Below are positions 16,045 to 25,287 of a stretch of DNA of 64,000 nucleotides, piece after piece. The stretch spans positions 1 to 64,000 of the forward strand of contig DGRZ01000075.1 in assembly GCA_002391195.1 (NCBI GenBank), written 5' to 3'. Source of the DNA: Fibrobacter sp. UBA4375. GTDB lineage: Bacteria; Fibrobacterota; Fibrobacteria; Fibrobacterales; Fibrobacteraceae. The notes under the pieces were generated by a model. It saw only the letters and a list, made by a program, of their open reading frames with translations, was not told where the DNA came from and ran no database searches. Made by a program: the position numbers and the translations under genes. Each line of letters opens with the position of its first letter. Position 1 is the stretch's first letter.

Positions 16045-17763
16045 CTACTTCCTCTTCTTCGCAGAACGGGTGATGTCGGCGAGGTTCCTCACCTTGCGGG
16101 CCGTAAGTTTCTTCGGCTTCGCAGGAGCAGGTTCTTCCTTCGCAGTAGCCTTCGCAGCAATCGGTTTCACATCGATATGCTTGTAGGGCTTTTCAATGAC
16201 CTTCTCGTCCAACAAAATCTTGTAGGTAAGTCCATCTACGAACGCCATCCAGGACGCCTCGATGATGTTGCTGGAAACACCCACCACGTTCCAGTAGCCC
16301 TTCTCGTCACCGAAGGTGGTCCACACGCGGACCGTGGCGTCAGAAGCGACATTGCTACCCAGCACACGGACCTTGAAGTCGTCCAGACGGACTTTCGCCA
16401 TATTCGGGAAGAACGGGAGCAGAGCCTTGCGGAGTGCCGCATCCAGGGCGTTCACCGGGCCGTCTCCTTCGCTCACCTGATGGCTAATCTTGTCGCCAAT
16501 CTGGAGCTTGACCGTCGCCTGTGAAACAGACACGCCCTGAGTGGTCTTGTCTTCGATAACACGGTAGCCCAGCACCTTGAAAGGCTCCTGCACCATACCC
16601 AGATGGCGGTAAACCAACAGTTTAAAACTGGCTTCGGCAGAGTCGAAATGCCAGCCTGCGTTTTCACGTTCCTTGATGAGCGTGAGCAGCTTGCCCACTA
16701 CAGGGTCCTTTTTGTCGATGCCCGGCTTGATAGCCTTGAGTTTTTCCACAACCAGGGAACCGCCCGCCTGGTCGCTGGTCACAAACACACGGTCGTTACC
16801 CACGGCATGGGGGTCAACGTGCTCGAAGCTGCGGGAAACCTTCATCACCCCGTCGATATGGGCTCCGCCCTTGTGTGCAAAGGCTGCATCGCCTACGTAC
16901 GGGGCATGAGGATCACTGGGCAGGTTCACAATCTGGTCAATGCTGCTACTCAACTGACGGAGCCTTGCAATCTTCTTGGCCGCAAAGAACTTTGCGTCCA
17001 TCTTGAAATGCAGGTCTGCAGCAATGGTGGTGAGGTTCGCATTTCCGCAACGCTCACCAAAGCCGTTCACCACGCCCTGCACCATCACGGCGCCATTCTT
17101 GACGGCATAAAGGCTGTTGCACACCGCAAGTCCGGAATCATCGTGAACGTGGATCCCGAGAGGTGTGGAAATATGCTTTTTCACTTCCTTGATAATGCTT
17201 TTCAGTTCCCAAGGCATGGTTCCGCCATTGGTATCGCAAAGCACGATACAGTCCGCATGGCCCTTTTCTGCCGCACGGAGGGTCTCGATGGCATATTCCG
17301 GATTAGCCTTGTAGCCGTCAAAGAAATGTTCCGCATCGTAGATGACCTCTTCGGAATGTTCCTTGAGGTATGCCACCGAAGACTCGATCATGTCCAGGTT
17401 TTCTTCCAGGGTAGTGCGGATAACGTCGGTCACATGCAAATCCCAGCTCTTACCGAAAATGGTCTTTACGGGAGCGCCGGACTTTACCAGGGCCTGCAAC
17501 AGTGGATCCTTCTCAGGCAAAATCCCAGGACGGCGGGTAGAGCCGAAAGCGGCAATCTTTGCGTGCTTCAGTTTTACTTCTTTAATCTTCTGGAAGAATT
17601 CCTCGTCGGTGGGATTGCTGGGGTTCGGCCAGCCACCTTCGATGTAGTCAAAACCGAAACTGTCCAGGAGTCTTGCTATCTGCAGCTTGTCCGCCAGGGA
17701 CAAACTGATTTTCCTATCCTGATTACCGTCGCGGAGGGTCGTGTCGTACAAAAAAACTTTCAT
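16045..17763 (-). CDS. cimA: Citramalate synthase
   Basis: A 572-residue member of the DRE-TIM metallolyase/LeuA family. YDTTLRDGNQD at residues 5-15 is the catalytic and metal-binding start, HVHDDSGLAVCNS provides the metal histidines, and NGFGERCGNANL is conserved. A C-terminal regulatory LeuA-dimer domain lies about 400-530. Its length and the YDTTLRDGNQ opening fit the CimA group, which condenses pyruvate and acetyl-CoA to citramalate for threonine-independent isoleucine synthesis. A basic tail of about 35 residues (KPKKLTARKVRN, ending SAKKRK) is extra to the core and of unknown use. 2-Isopropylmalate or homocitrate synthesis is less likely. Confidence 0.88.
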   Translation of the reverse strand: MKVFLYDTTLRDGNQDRKISLSLADKLQIARLLDSFGFDYIEGGWPNPSNPTDEEFFQKIKEVKLKHAKIAAFGSTRRPGILPEKDPLLQALVKSGAPVKTIFGKSWDLHVTDVIRTTLEENLDMIESSVAYLKEHSEEVIYDAEHFFDGYKANPEYAIETLRAAEKGHADCIVLCDTNGGTMPWELKSIIKEVKKHISTPLGIHVHDDSGLAVCNSLYAVKNGAVMVQGVVNGFGERCGNANLTTIAADLHFKMDAKFFAAKKIARLRQLSSSIDQIVNLPSDPHAPYVGDAAFAHKGGAHIDGVMKVSRSFEHVDPHAVGNDRVFVTSDQAGGSLVVEKLKAIKPGIDKKDPVVGKLLTLIKERENAGWHFDSAEASFKLLVYRHLGMVQEPFKVLGYRVIEDKTTQGVSVSQATVKLQIGDKISHQVSEGDGPVNALDAALRKALLPFFPNMAKVRLDDFKVRVLGSNVASDATVRVWTTFGDEKGYWNVVGVSSNIIEASWMAFVDGLTYKILLDEKVIEKPYKHIDVKPIAAKATAKEEPAPAKPKKLTARKVRNLADITRSAKKRK

Positions 17764-17854
17764 ACGACCAAAGATAAAAAATTAAGCCGATGGTCGGCAG
17801 GGCGAAGCCCGACAGTTGTCAGTTTTCAGTTACGAGCATTGTAAAATTCAAGAG

Positions 17855-17937
17855 TTTACCTCCCCATAACCCATAACTCACTACTCACTACTCACAACTC
17901 TCCACTCACAACTCACCACTCACAACTCACTACTCGT
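17855..17937. repeat. Low-complexity CTCACAACTCAC repeat
   Basis: About 80 bases made of CATAACTCACTACTCACTAC-type words, each 8-11 bases and imperfectly repeated. It lies between the cimA start and the end of the next minus-strand gene and runs into that gene's last codons. No promoter can be singled out inside it. Confidence 0.6.
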
Positions 17938-19006
17938 ATATTTCCATGTAGGCCGTTTCTTCGTTCATTCCGGCCCGGACCATCTTGAGTCGTTCCGCCT
18001 TGGCATAGAAGTACCAAATCATCCACTCCCCCGCCATGTCCGTACGCTTGGTCTTGATAACCACGGGCTTTTCGCCTTTGTAGAAATCCCGCTTGCGGGG
18101 AATCATGTGCTCGAAGGGGCGATACACGTGGACATCTTCGCCGGCCTTGCGCTCGATAAAGCCCTTGCCGTCCTTGCTCCAAGTGATATAGACGGTGCCG
18201 TTGTCGTCCTTGACCTTTTCGCAAGAATCAAAGCCGCTACCGCACCAGAAATACTTCTTGAACTTGAAGGTCTGTTCCGGCATGGCAAACACCTCTACCC
18301 GACGGGTGTTTCCTTTGTACGTATTGTACTCGCCCTCCAGCGTAAAACTCCCAGAATTGTAGTCCACACACCCCCGCTGAGCCACTTTCACCTTACGGTT
18401 CAGAATGCTAATATCCAGAGAGCAGCCCTCCTCCTTGTAAGAGAGCCGCCCGCCGTTGGTGGACTCCTCCATAGGGATGTCGCTGGCCTCTATTTCGGCG
18501 CGGTCTCCCAAAGGACCGTTCTGGATGGTCACGGTAAACTTGCCAGGATTATTGGGAGATTTTTTCAGGAACAGGCTACCGGTAGCGGAGGCATACTCTC
18601 CACTTAAATCCATGGATTCCTGCTGGAAGCGGGCCAGTTCCGAACGTCTGGCATAGACTTGTCCAATCTTGCAGTCAATGGGAACGAACTTGGGAGGTTC
18701 CTTGGGGTCCTCCATCACGTATTTCACCACTTTTTTCTTTTTGACCTTGGTCTTGGGTTTTCCTTTCTTATCCTTGACCACCTTTCCCTTTTTGTCCTTC
18801 ACCTGCACCGTTTCCTTGACCCAGGAAACCTTCTTGACCTTCACCTGAGGAATCGGCAACTCCTTGATCCAGTCCGAACGATTCAGTTCGCCCACAGGAG
18901 CATCTTCGTTGATTTTTCCCTTGACCATCTTGTAGACGGGCAAAGTTTCTTGAGAACAAACAGCTACCGCAAGGGACAAGAGCAGAAACACTATAATTTT
19001 CTTCAA
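17930..19006 (-). CDS. Exported lysine-rich protein of unknown function
   Basis: I do not recognise this protein. If translated from TTG at 19006 it starts with a clean signal peptide (MKKIIVFLLLSLAVAVCSQ); GAGG lies about eight bases upstream. An ATG at 19036 would add ten residues. Residues about 50-95 are strongly basic with VKDKKGKVVKDKKGKPKTKV-like repeats. The remainder is a beta-rich region with a repeated 'GEYASATGSLFLKK...FTVTIQNG' style and six cysteines. The basic stretch suggests contact with an acidic polymer such as peptidoglycan, lipopolysaccharide or nucleic acid; this is only an inference. Its 3' end lies in the low-complexity repeat. Confidence 0.65.
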   Translation of the reverse strand: MKKIIVFLLLSLAVAVCSQETLPVYKMVKGKINEDAPVGELNRSDWIKELPIPQVKVKKVSWVKETVQVKDKKGKVVKDKKGKPKTKVKKKKVVKYVMEDPKEPPKFVPIDCKIGQVYARRSELARFQQESMDLSGEYASATGSLFLKKSPNNPGKFTVTIQNGPLGDRAEIEASDIPMEESTNGGRLSYKEEGCSLDISILNRKVKVAQRGCVDYNSGSFTLEGEYNTYKGNTRRVEVFAMPEQTFKFKKYFWCGSGFDSCEKVKDDNGTVYITWSKDGKGFIERKAGEDVHVYRPFEHMIPRKRDFYKGEKPVVIKTKRTDMAGEWMIWYFYAKAERLKMVRAGMNEETAYMEIYE

Positions 19007-19127
19007 AATAAACCTCGTTTGACTATAACATAACATTTTTTTAAGAAAATCAGTTTTTACAAGCCCCAAAGCCCTATTTTTTTTCTAAAATTCACGCATA
19101 TTGAATATTGAAAGGAGATTCTTTTTC

Positions 19128-20600
19128 ATGAAAAAAATGATTCTATTGTCCTGCGTGCTGGCGGCATCCGTTTTTGCCGCTCCCGAAGCAGCACCTGCCG
19201 CACAGCAGCCTGCAGCCCCGGCTGAACAAGCCGCACCGGCCGCCGAAGCTGCCGCACCGGCAACCGAACAGGCCGCCCCCGCTGCCGAACAGGCTGCTCC
19301 GGCAGCAGAAGCCACCGCCGAACAGGCCGCACCTGCGGAACAGGCCGCAGCTCCGGCCGAGCAAGCCGCGGCTCCCGCAGAACAAGCCGCTCCTGCAGAA
19401 ACAGCTGTAGCTGACTCCGCTGCAGCCCCGGCCGAGGAAGTGGCTGCAGCCCCGGCTGATAGTGCAGCTGCACCTGCCGACACAGCCAAGGCCGCCGCTG
19501 TCGCCGAAGACGACACCACCGGCTTTGTTGCCGCTGCCGCTCCTACAAAAGAAGCCAAGGCTCCGGCCAAGAAAAAACGCAAAAAGAAAAAGATGATCGA
19601 CAACGCCATGTTCGAAACCCAGAAGCTCTCCTTCGACGTGATGGCTGATTTCGAATTGGAAGCCGGCAAGGTCTTCTGGAACACCGAAGACGACGAAAAC
19701 GGCGACAACCTGGAAACCTGGAATGGCGAAGCCAATTTCGCTATCTTGGCCGAAGGCGATGACTTCAAGGGCAAGTTGGGAATTTCCCTGCACCCTGGCG
19801 ACCTGGAAAAGTCTGTTGACGACTACGAGACCAAACGCCAAAAACGCGAAAAAATCCGCAACGACGACTATAACGAAGTCAGCGATTATTTCGAGCTTGA
19901 TGAAGCCTGGGCCTACCAGGAAACGGAACACCTGAGCTTCAAGGTCGGTCGTTGGGACAACACCGACAAGAACGGTGACTATTTCGGCGGCTACATCGAT
20001 GGTTACCTGGCTGGATTCATGTCCACCCAGCGTTCTGAAAACCAGTTGCAGTTCGGCTTCAGCCCTACTGAAAACATGGACTTCTTCGTCTCTCTCATCA
20101 GCACGGCCCCTCACCTGAACAAGGGCGACGTCCGTGCCGCATTCAACTTCCACGGTCTGGAAGGCCTCAGCGACTTGAATGTGCAGCTGGCCTATCGTGC
20201 CAACGTGTTCGACGTGGTCTACGATTCCGATGCCGAAATCAAACACAATGCTTCCTTAAAGGCTAACCTGCCCATTATCCGCAAGCACATGAACATCTTC
20301 GCCGAAGCGGCCTTGATGAACATCGACCCCAACGAAGACATGGTTATCCCCGTAACTGGCGGCTTTGCCTTCTTCACCCCGGTGGTGGACCGCATCATCC
20401 TGGAAGCTGAATACGTCGGCGACCGTCATGAGCACCCGGAATACCAGAGCTTCAAGACCAAGAACGTGAAGGACGTGCTGGGAGCCCTCTACCTGGAAAA
20501 GGCTTTCACGGACCGCTTCAGCCTGTCCGCCGGTTTCCACAGCTACGGCAGCTCTCGTGACTTCATGCTCTCCGGCAACTTGGTTGGTCGTATAAACTAG
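19128..20600 (+). CDS. Outer-membrane porin-like protein with Ala/Pro-rich linker
   Basis: A protein of 490 residues from the ATG at 19128, with signal peptide MKKMILLSCVLAASVFA. Residues about 18-130 are low complexity (repeats of EQAAPAAEQAAP), then a basic cluster KKKRKKKK near residue 150. About 330 residues of beta-barrel-like sequence follow (FELDEAWAYQETEHLSFKVGRWDN, as in porins) and end in LSGNLVGRIN. Ala/Pro-rich linkers often span the periplasm or contact peptidoglycan, so this may be a wall-tethered porin. It stands alone with its own terminator. A GGAG lies about 12 bases before the ATG, longer than usual spacing. Confidence 0.75.
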   Translation: MKKMILLSCVLAASVFAAPEAAPAAQQPAAPAEQAAPAAEAAAPATEQAAPAAEQAAPAAEATAEQAAPAEQAAAPAEQAAAPAEQAAPAETAVADSAAAPAEEVAAAPADSAAAPADTAKAAAVAEDDTTGFVAAAAPTKEAKAPAKKKRKKKKMIDNAMFETQKLSFDVMADFELEAGKVFWNTEDDENGDNLETWNGEANFAILAEGDDFKGKLGISLHPGDLEKSVDDYETKRQKREKIRNDDYNEVSDYFELDEAWAYQETEHLSFKVGRWDNTDKNGDYFGGYIDGYLAGFMSTQRSENQLQFGFSPTENMDFFVSLISTAPHLNKGDVRAAFNFHGLEGLSDLNVQLAYRANVFDVVYDSDAEIKHNASLKANLPIIRKHMNIFAEAALMNIDPNEDMVIPVTGGFAFFTPVVDRIILEAEYVGDRHEHPEYQSFKTKNVKDVLGALYLEKAFTDRFSLSAGFHSYGSSRDFMLSGNLVGRIN

Positions 20601-20622
20601 GACAACCTTTTTCTACAATTAG

Positions 20623-20656
20623 AAAGTCCCGCGGTATTCCGCAGGACTTTTTTTTC
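20623..20656 (+). terminator. Rho-independent terminator after the porin-like gene
   Basis: The stem AAAGTCCCGCGG is paired with CCGCAGGACTTT around a TATT loop, with one bulge, followed by eight T residues. It lies 22 bases after the stop codon. This is a clear intrinsic terminator. Confidence 0.88.
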
Positions 20657-20676
20657 ATTTAGGAACTATTGTATTT

Positions 20677-20757
20677 GAATCTCAAATTCCGAAATCCGAA
20701 CTCCAAATTCCGAAATCTGAAATCCGAACTCCGAAATCCGAACTCCGAATTCTGAAT
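20677..20757. repeat. Low-complexity TCCGAAATCCGAACTC repeat
   Basis: About 80 bases of imperfect tandem words (AAATTCCGAAATCCGAACTC) with a period near 7-14 bases. It fills the gap between the porin terminator and the stop of the small minus-strand gene. No reading frame of interest is present. Confidence 0.65.
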
Positions 20758-20759
20758 TA

Positions 20760-20957
20760 TTAAACGCCTTTGCGGTCCAGGTCCAGCAACAAGGACTGAA
20801 GGCTGTCTTCTACCGAGGCGCGGAAATCCGCAGAACCGAGACTGCAGCTGGCCACCACGTCACTTCCCTTACAAATACGGATAACCGCAAAACCACCCTC
20901 TTCAGAAAAAGAAACGGAAAGCCCTTTCTTCAAAACCTTTTCAATCAGGTCGCGCAT
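20760..20957 (-). CDS. Small conserved-looking protein of unknown function
   Basis: A 65-residue protein starting MRDLIEKVLKKGLSVSF. It is predicted to be one small alpha/beta unit: amphipathic helix, two short strands (FAVIRICKGSDVVASCSLG) and a C-terminal helix (VEDSLQSLLLDLDRKG). AAAGGAGATTAT gives a strong ribosome binding site before the ATG, which supports a real gene. I know no family for it. The pattern of strands looks like a phage- or plasmid-style small accessory protein, but nothing around it supports transfer. Confidence 0.6.
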   Translation of the reverse strand: MRDLIEKVLKKGLSVSFSEEGGFAVIRICKGSDVVASCSLGSADFRASVEDSLQSLLLDLDRKGV

Positions 20958-21113
20958 ATAATCTCCTTTTGGCAGCCGACTGGCGGCTCTTGGGGTTCAA
21001 ACTTGTTTTCGGCGGATGCCGTAGCCATAAACTAGGCTTTTTTTTCTAAAAAAACAAGCATTTTTTGTTTTTTATTGAAATTCTTTTTATTTTGGTTCAA
21101 AAAAAAGGTCCAA

Positions 21114-21860
21114 ATGCCCCATAAACCGCTCTACGACAGCCATATCCACATCACAAGACTCCCCCATCCAAGGGGACTCGCCCAGGAACTGGACCGAATA
21201 GGCTACGCCTACACCGCCGTCGCCTGCGAACCCGGAGAATGGGAGACTCTATGGAAACTGTGGCTGGATTTGGATCTGAAAAACAAGGGTTGCAACCTGG
21301 CCTTCGGAATCCACCCTATGGCAATTGCCCAGGCGACAGAATCGCACAAGGCAGAGCTCCGCCGCATTCTGGAACAGGATAGCGGTTTCATGGTAGGCGA
21401 AGCGGGTCTAGACCGCAGGTTCCCGGAATACGGTGCTGGCGAATTGCAGGAGCAGTGGCTTACTTTCCAGGCAGAACTCGCTCTCGAATTGAAGCGGGAT
21501 TTGCAAATCCATTGCGTCGGCGACTATGGACGTGCCATCGCCCTGTTGAAACAGGCGGGTTTCGGAAAGACTAAAGAAGGCCCGCGTCCCATTTTCCACC
21601 GGTTCGGCGGCGATACCGGCACAGCCCGTCAAATCCTGGAGATGGGAGGTCTTCTTTCGGTCCACGCCAGCACCCTCACCAAGAAGTCTTCGCGAAAGGC
21701 CGTAGCGGAACTTCCGAAAGAGGTTCTGCTGTTCGAGACCGACGCAGACGAAAACTTTGTAGAAAAATCTTTCGGTGAAATCGAGATCAGCACCGGAGAC
21801 ATCGCCCAGAAGTTGCTATCAGAGCTTCGGAATGTCAGCGAAGCTACGGAAAATCTCTAG
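21114..21860 (+). CDS. TatD-like metal-dependent hydrolase
   Basis: A protein of 248 residues from the ATG at 21114 (MPHKPLYDSHIHITRL), placed after AAAGGTCCAA. DSHIH at about 8-12 is the metal-binding start of the amidohydrolase fold; FGIHPM, MVGEAGLDRR, LQIHCVGDYG and FHRFGG follow, and LLFETDADEN supplies the terminal aspartate. This is the TatD/YcfH pattern (3'-5' DNase or related hydrolase), shorter than the usual 260 residues. Its last 42 bases overlap the last 42 bases of mfd on the other strand, which is unusual. Confidence 0.82.
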   Translation: MPHKPLYDSHIHITRLPHPRGLAQELDRIGYAYTAVACEPGEWETLWKLWLDLDLKNKGCNLAFGIHPMAIAQATESHKAELRRILEQDSGFMVGEAGLDRRFPEYGAGELQEQWLTFQAELALELKRDLQIHCVGDYGRAIALLKQAGFGKTKEGPRPIFHRFGGDTGTARQILEMGGLLSVHASTLTKKSSRKAVAELPKEVLLFETDADENFVEKSFGEIEISTGDIAQKLLSELRNVSEATENL

Positions 21861-24800
21861 AATCTTACTGGCCAATACTTCGGCTGGAGCGGCTCCCAAT
21901 TCAAAGACCGCCTGCAGGGGCGTTGCCCCGAGGTAACGCATGGGGCAAGTGCAGCGGCCCGAAATTTCGCCCAGTATGCGGGTATCTGGTGGAGGGAATT
22001 CCGTGAAGGTCGCCACTAGTATTCCCTTGCGTTGTTGCAGTCCCTGAATGCGTAACCCGCCTGCGATAAGGCCGATTTCGGTTACCTTCATGAGCATCTG
22101 GGCAGGTACGGGCACCGGGCCAAAGCGGTCTTCCAGTTCCTGGGAAATACTTTCCACCTCGGCCCGAGAGGCAATGCGGGCAATCCGCTGGTACAAAGAA
22201 ATTCTCGTAAGGCCATCCTGAATGTAGTCTTCGGGCAGGTAGGCGTCCACGCCGATTTCCACGCGGGGCTGAATGGGCTTGTCCGTAGGGCCGCCCCGCA
22301 ACTCCTCCACCGCTTCCTTGACCAGCCGGATATACGTCTCGAATCCCACCTCGGCGATAAAGCCGTGCTGCTCCTGCCCCAGGAGGTTCCCTGCGCCGCG
22401 GATTTCCAAGTCCCGCATGGCCAGCTGGTAGCCGCTCCCAAGGTCGGTGTACTGCTCCAGCGCTTTTAGGCGGCGCATGGATTCCGGAGAAATTTCCGAC
22501 TTGGCAGGAATCACCAAGAAAGCCTTGGCCAGCACATCGCTGCGGCCTACGCGGCCTCGCATCTGGTAAAGCTGGCTGATGCCGAAATGATGGGCGTTGT
22601 TGATGATAATCGTGTTGGCGTTGGGCACATCCAGACCCGACTCGATAATGCTGGTGCTCACCAGCACGTCGAATTCCTTGGAAAGGAAGGCGTTCATGAC
22701 GCGCTCCAAATCCCGGTCTTCCATCTGGCCGTGGGCCACCGCCACGCGGGCCTCCGGCACCCAGGCTTCCACTTCTTCGGCCAGCTGGTTGATGCTCTGC
22801 ACACGGTCGTTCACCACGAACACCTGGCCTCCGCGGGCAAGTTCGTCCTTCACCGCTTCTGCAAGAATCACGTCGTCCCGCTTTAAAAGTTTGGTCTCTA
22901 CAGGCAAGCGGTTGATGGGCGGCGTATTGATGAGGGAGATGTCCCGGACGCCAGTCATGCTCAAGTGCAAGGACCGTGGGATTGGCGTGGCGCTCATGCT
23001 GAGGGTATCCACCGACAGGCGGAACTCCCTGAGTTTTTCCTTCTGCTTCACGCCGAATTTCTGTTCTTCATCTACGATGAGCAGGCCCAAATCCTTGAAG
23101 TGGTTCTTCTCGCTGAGCAGGGAATGGGTCCCTACCACAATATCCACCTTGCCCTCGGCAAGCCCGTTGAATATTTCCCGCTTTTCCTTGGCGGTCTTGT
23201 AGCGGTTCACCAGGGCGATATTCACCGGAAAAGCGGCAAAGCGTTCCTTGAAATTCTCGTAATGCTGGGCAGCCAAAATCGTCGTAGGCACAAGAATTGC
23301 CACCTGTTTCTTGGCGCAGACGCACTTGAAGGCCGCACGCATGGCCACTTCTGTCTTGCCGAAGCCCACATCGCCGCAGACCAGACGGTCCATAGGCCGC
23401 CTGCTTTCCATGTCCCGCTTGATATCTTCGGTAGCCTTCACCTGGTCTGGCGTAGGCTCGTATTCGAAGGCGTCTTCGAACTCCTGCTGGAGCTTTCCGT
23501 CGGGCGGAAAACCGAAACCTTCCACCAGTTCGCGACGGGCGTACAGTTCCACAAGTTCCCGGGCAATCTGCACCACCTTCTTCTGGACCCGCTTCTTGAC
23601 GGTGTCCCAGTTCTTGCCGCCCAACTTGTCCAGCTTGGGCGGTTCCTCTTCGGAAACATCCAGGCGGTCAATCTTCTGCAGGTCTGAAACGGGGAACTTG
23701 AGACGGTCTCCGCCACTGTACTCCAGCAGGGCGCAGTCCACCATGCCGCCGTTGACTTCTACACGGACAAGCCCAAGGTAACGGCCCACGCCATGGTCTT
23801 CGTGAGCCACGTAATCCCCGCGGTTCAGGGACTCCACCATCAGAGCGGACGCTACGGAACCTGCAATTTGGCGTTTGCGGGCCTTGCCTGCATGACGGTT
23901 GAAAATGCGGGTCTCCGTAAGGAAGGCCACCTTTTCGTCGGTAAGCCAGAAGCCTTCCGTCAGGTTCCCTACAAAGTAATCTTCTACGGGGAGTCCTTCC
24001 AGCACGTGCCGGAGTCTTGCAAGAGCTCCCGGCGTAGGGGCCACCACGTAAACTTCGCCGCCCGTAGCCGCAAATTCCTCGATCTGCTTGGCCACGGCGT
24101 CGGTTCCCGTGCTGGAAAAATCCTGAGGGGTTGCAGAGATCTTGTACCAGCTGTTGGACTGAGCCTCTACCCGCGTAAGGTCCAGGCTTGCCTTGCCCGG
24201 GAACTGTCTGGAAATCTCGCCGAATTTCCACCAGATTCTCTCCGGCGATTCCGTGTCGGGGCGGGCCGTTTTCAGTTCGCCGAACAGGTTTTCAAAATGC
24301 AGATACTGCCTTGCCGCCGTCTCCGCCAGGGAGGAAAGTTCTTCGAACACCAGGGAACAACGGGGCAGGTAATCCAACAGGCTGGAATTCAATTCCTGGT
24401 AGCGGGAGCGTTGCCACCAGAGACCAGAGGTGTCAGCTCCCATACGGGAAGCTTCTTCCAGAGGCAGGGTGAACTCTCCCATGGGGAACAATTCAATGCG
24501 GTCCATCCTTTCGATAGAACGCTGGGTAAAAATATCAAAGGTGCGGATGGACTCGATTTCGTCGCCGTAGAATTCGATACGGACTGGGTGCGGGTACAGG
24601 AAGCAGTTCACGTCTACAATGCATCCGCGAATGGAAAACTCCCCCACGCTGCTCACCACGGGCTGTTCTACAAAGCCATGGTCCAAGAACCAGGGACGGA
24701 GTGCAGAGGGTTCTACCACGTCGCCCACCTTCAAGGACCGGATGTTCTTCCGGAGCGTCCCCGGAGCGGGCAAGCGCAAGAGCAGGGCATCCAGGGAGCA

Positions 24801-25157
24801 GACCGCCACCAATGGCTTTTCCGGATTCCCGGCGTCCTTGAAAAAACGGAGCCGTTCTTCTAGCACTCCTTCGAAAGGGACCTTCTGTTCGTAAGGTTTT
24901 AGCCCGATGGACGGGAAAAACCGCACAAAGTCCTCGCCAACGAGGCTCTGCAAATTTTCCATCCAGACTTCGGCTGACTTGAAATCTTTGGCTACCACCA
25001 AGATGTTGCCCGGATCCGTAAAGAATCGCCTGGCCACCATCATGGAGGCCATAGGGACCGTGGCACCGTTTACATGGACGGCTTCATCCCCAGCCTCCGC
25101 AAAGAGGTTCAGGGTCCGGGGGACCGGGTTCTGCAGGTATTCTTGGATGGAGTCCAT
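21819..25157 (-). CDS. mfd: Transcription-repair coupling factor
   Basis: A protein of 1112 residues from the ATG at 25157. The N-terminal UvrB-like domains (LVVAKDFKSAEVW, LLRLPAPGTLR) lead to the RNA-polymerase-interacting domain (GDYVAHEDHGVGRYLGL). The helicase motor carries CGDVGFGKTEVAMRA (Walker A, near residue 600), DEEQKFGVKQKEKL (motif II) and QLYQMRGRVGRSDVLAKAFL (motif VI). A C-terminal TRCF domain follows. It frees stalled RNA polymerase and recruits UvrA. A TATCTTTG box lies ten bases upstream of the ATG, implying an almost leaderless mRNA. The 3' end overlaps the TatD-like gene by 42 bases. Confidence 0.97.
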   Translation of the reverse strand: MDSIQEYLQNPVPRTLNLFAEAGDEAVHVNGATVPMASMMVARRFFTDPGNILVVAKDFKSAEVWMENLQSLVGEDFVRFFPSIGLKPYEQKVPFEGVLEERLRFFKDAGNPEKPLVAVCSLDALLLRLPAPGTLRKNIRSLKVGDVVEPSALRPWFLDHGFVEQPVVSSVGEFSIRGCIVDVNCFLYPHPVRIEFYGDEIESIRTFDIFTQRSIERMDRIELFPMGEFTLPLEEASRMGADTSGLWWQRSRYQELNSSLLDYLPRCSLVFEELSSLAETAARQYLHFENLFGELKTARPDTESPERIWWKFGEISRQFPGKASLDLTRVEAQSNSWYKISATPQDFSSTGTDAVAKQIEEFAATGGEVYVVAPTPGALARLRHVLEGLPVEDYFVGNLTEGFWLTDEKVAFLTETRIFNRHAGKARKRQIAGSVASALMVESLNRGDYVAHEDHGVGRYLGLVRVEVNGGMVDCALLEYSGGDRLKFPVSDLQKIDRLDVSEEEPPKLDKLGGKNWDTVKKRVQKKVVQIARELVELYARRELVEGFGFPPDGKLQQEFEDAFEYEPTPDQVKATEDIKRDMESRRPMDRLVCGDVGFGKTEVAMRAAFKCVCAKKQVAILVPTTILAAQHYENFKERFAAFPVNIALVNRYKTAKEKREIFNGLAEGKVDIVVGTHSLLSEKNHFKDLGLLIVDEEQKFGVKQKEKLREFRLSVDTLSMSATPIPRSLHLSMTGVRDISLINTPPINRLPVETKLLKRDDVILAEAVKDELARGGQVFVVNDRVQSINQLAEEVEAWVPEARVAVAHGQMEDRDLERVMNAFLSKEFDVLVSTSIIESGLDVPNANTIIINNAHHFGISQLYQMRGRVGRSDVLAKAFLVIPAKSEISPESMRRLKALEQYTDLGSGYQLAMRDLEIRGAGNLLGQEQHGFIAEVGFETYIRLVKEAVEELRGGPTDKPIQPRVEIGVDAYLPEDYIQDGLTRISLYQRIARIASRAEVESISQELEDRFGPVPVPAQMLMKVTEIGLIAGGLRIQGLQQRKGILVATFTEFPPPDTRILGEISGRCTCPMRYLGATPLQAVFELGAAPAEVLASKILEIFRSFADIPKL

Positions 25158-25166
25158 GGGTGCGAC

Positions 25167-25174
25167 CAAAGATA
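25167..25174 (-). promoter_or_regulatory. Probable mfd promoter -10/-7 box (TATCTTTG)
   Basis: TATCTTTG on the minus strand, about ten bases before the chosen mfd ATG. The same box precedes rpsT and the small lipoprotein gene, and near-identical TATATTTG and TATATTCG precede nspC and the MCE gene. The -35 region is weak here. Confidence 0.45.
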
Positions 25175-25205
25175 GAAATTTATATATTTGGTAACACTTC
25201 ATACC

Positions 25206-25287
25206 GGGGGTGCTTTCTATGCTTCAATAGAAGCACCAGCGGTTCGGCCATAACAAAATGCAAGCATTTTGTCACGGCTCTCACCTT
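25206..25287. other. ssrA upstream region with duplicated tmRNA 5' end and two hairpins
   Basis: GGGGGTGCTTT at 25206-25216 repeats the first 11 bases of tmRNA at 25288-25298. Between them are hairpins at 25211-25235 (TGCTT arms with CTAT/ATAG) and 25253-25272 (ACAAAATGC/GCATTTTGT). The ssrA promoter should lie here or slightly upstream, but I cannot choose its boxes. Confidence 0.4.

Noticed and set aside
19143..20246. 367-residue minus-strand frame over the porin-like gene
   Set aside because: Gly/Cys/Ser-rich translation of the Ala/Pro repeats on the opposite strand; no start signal.
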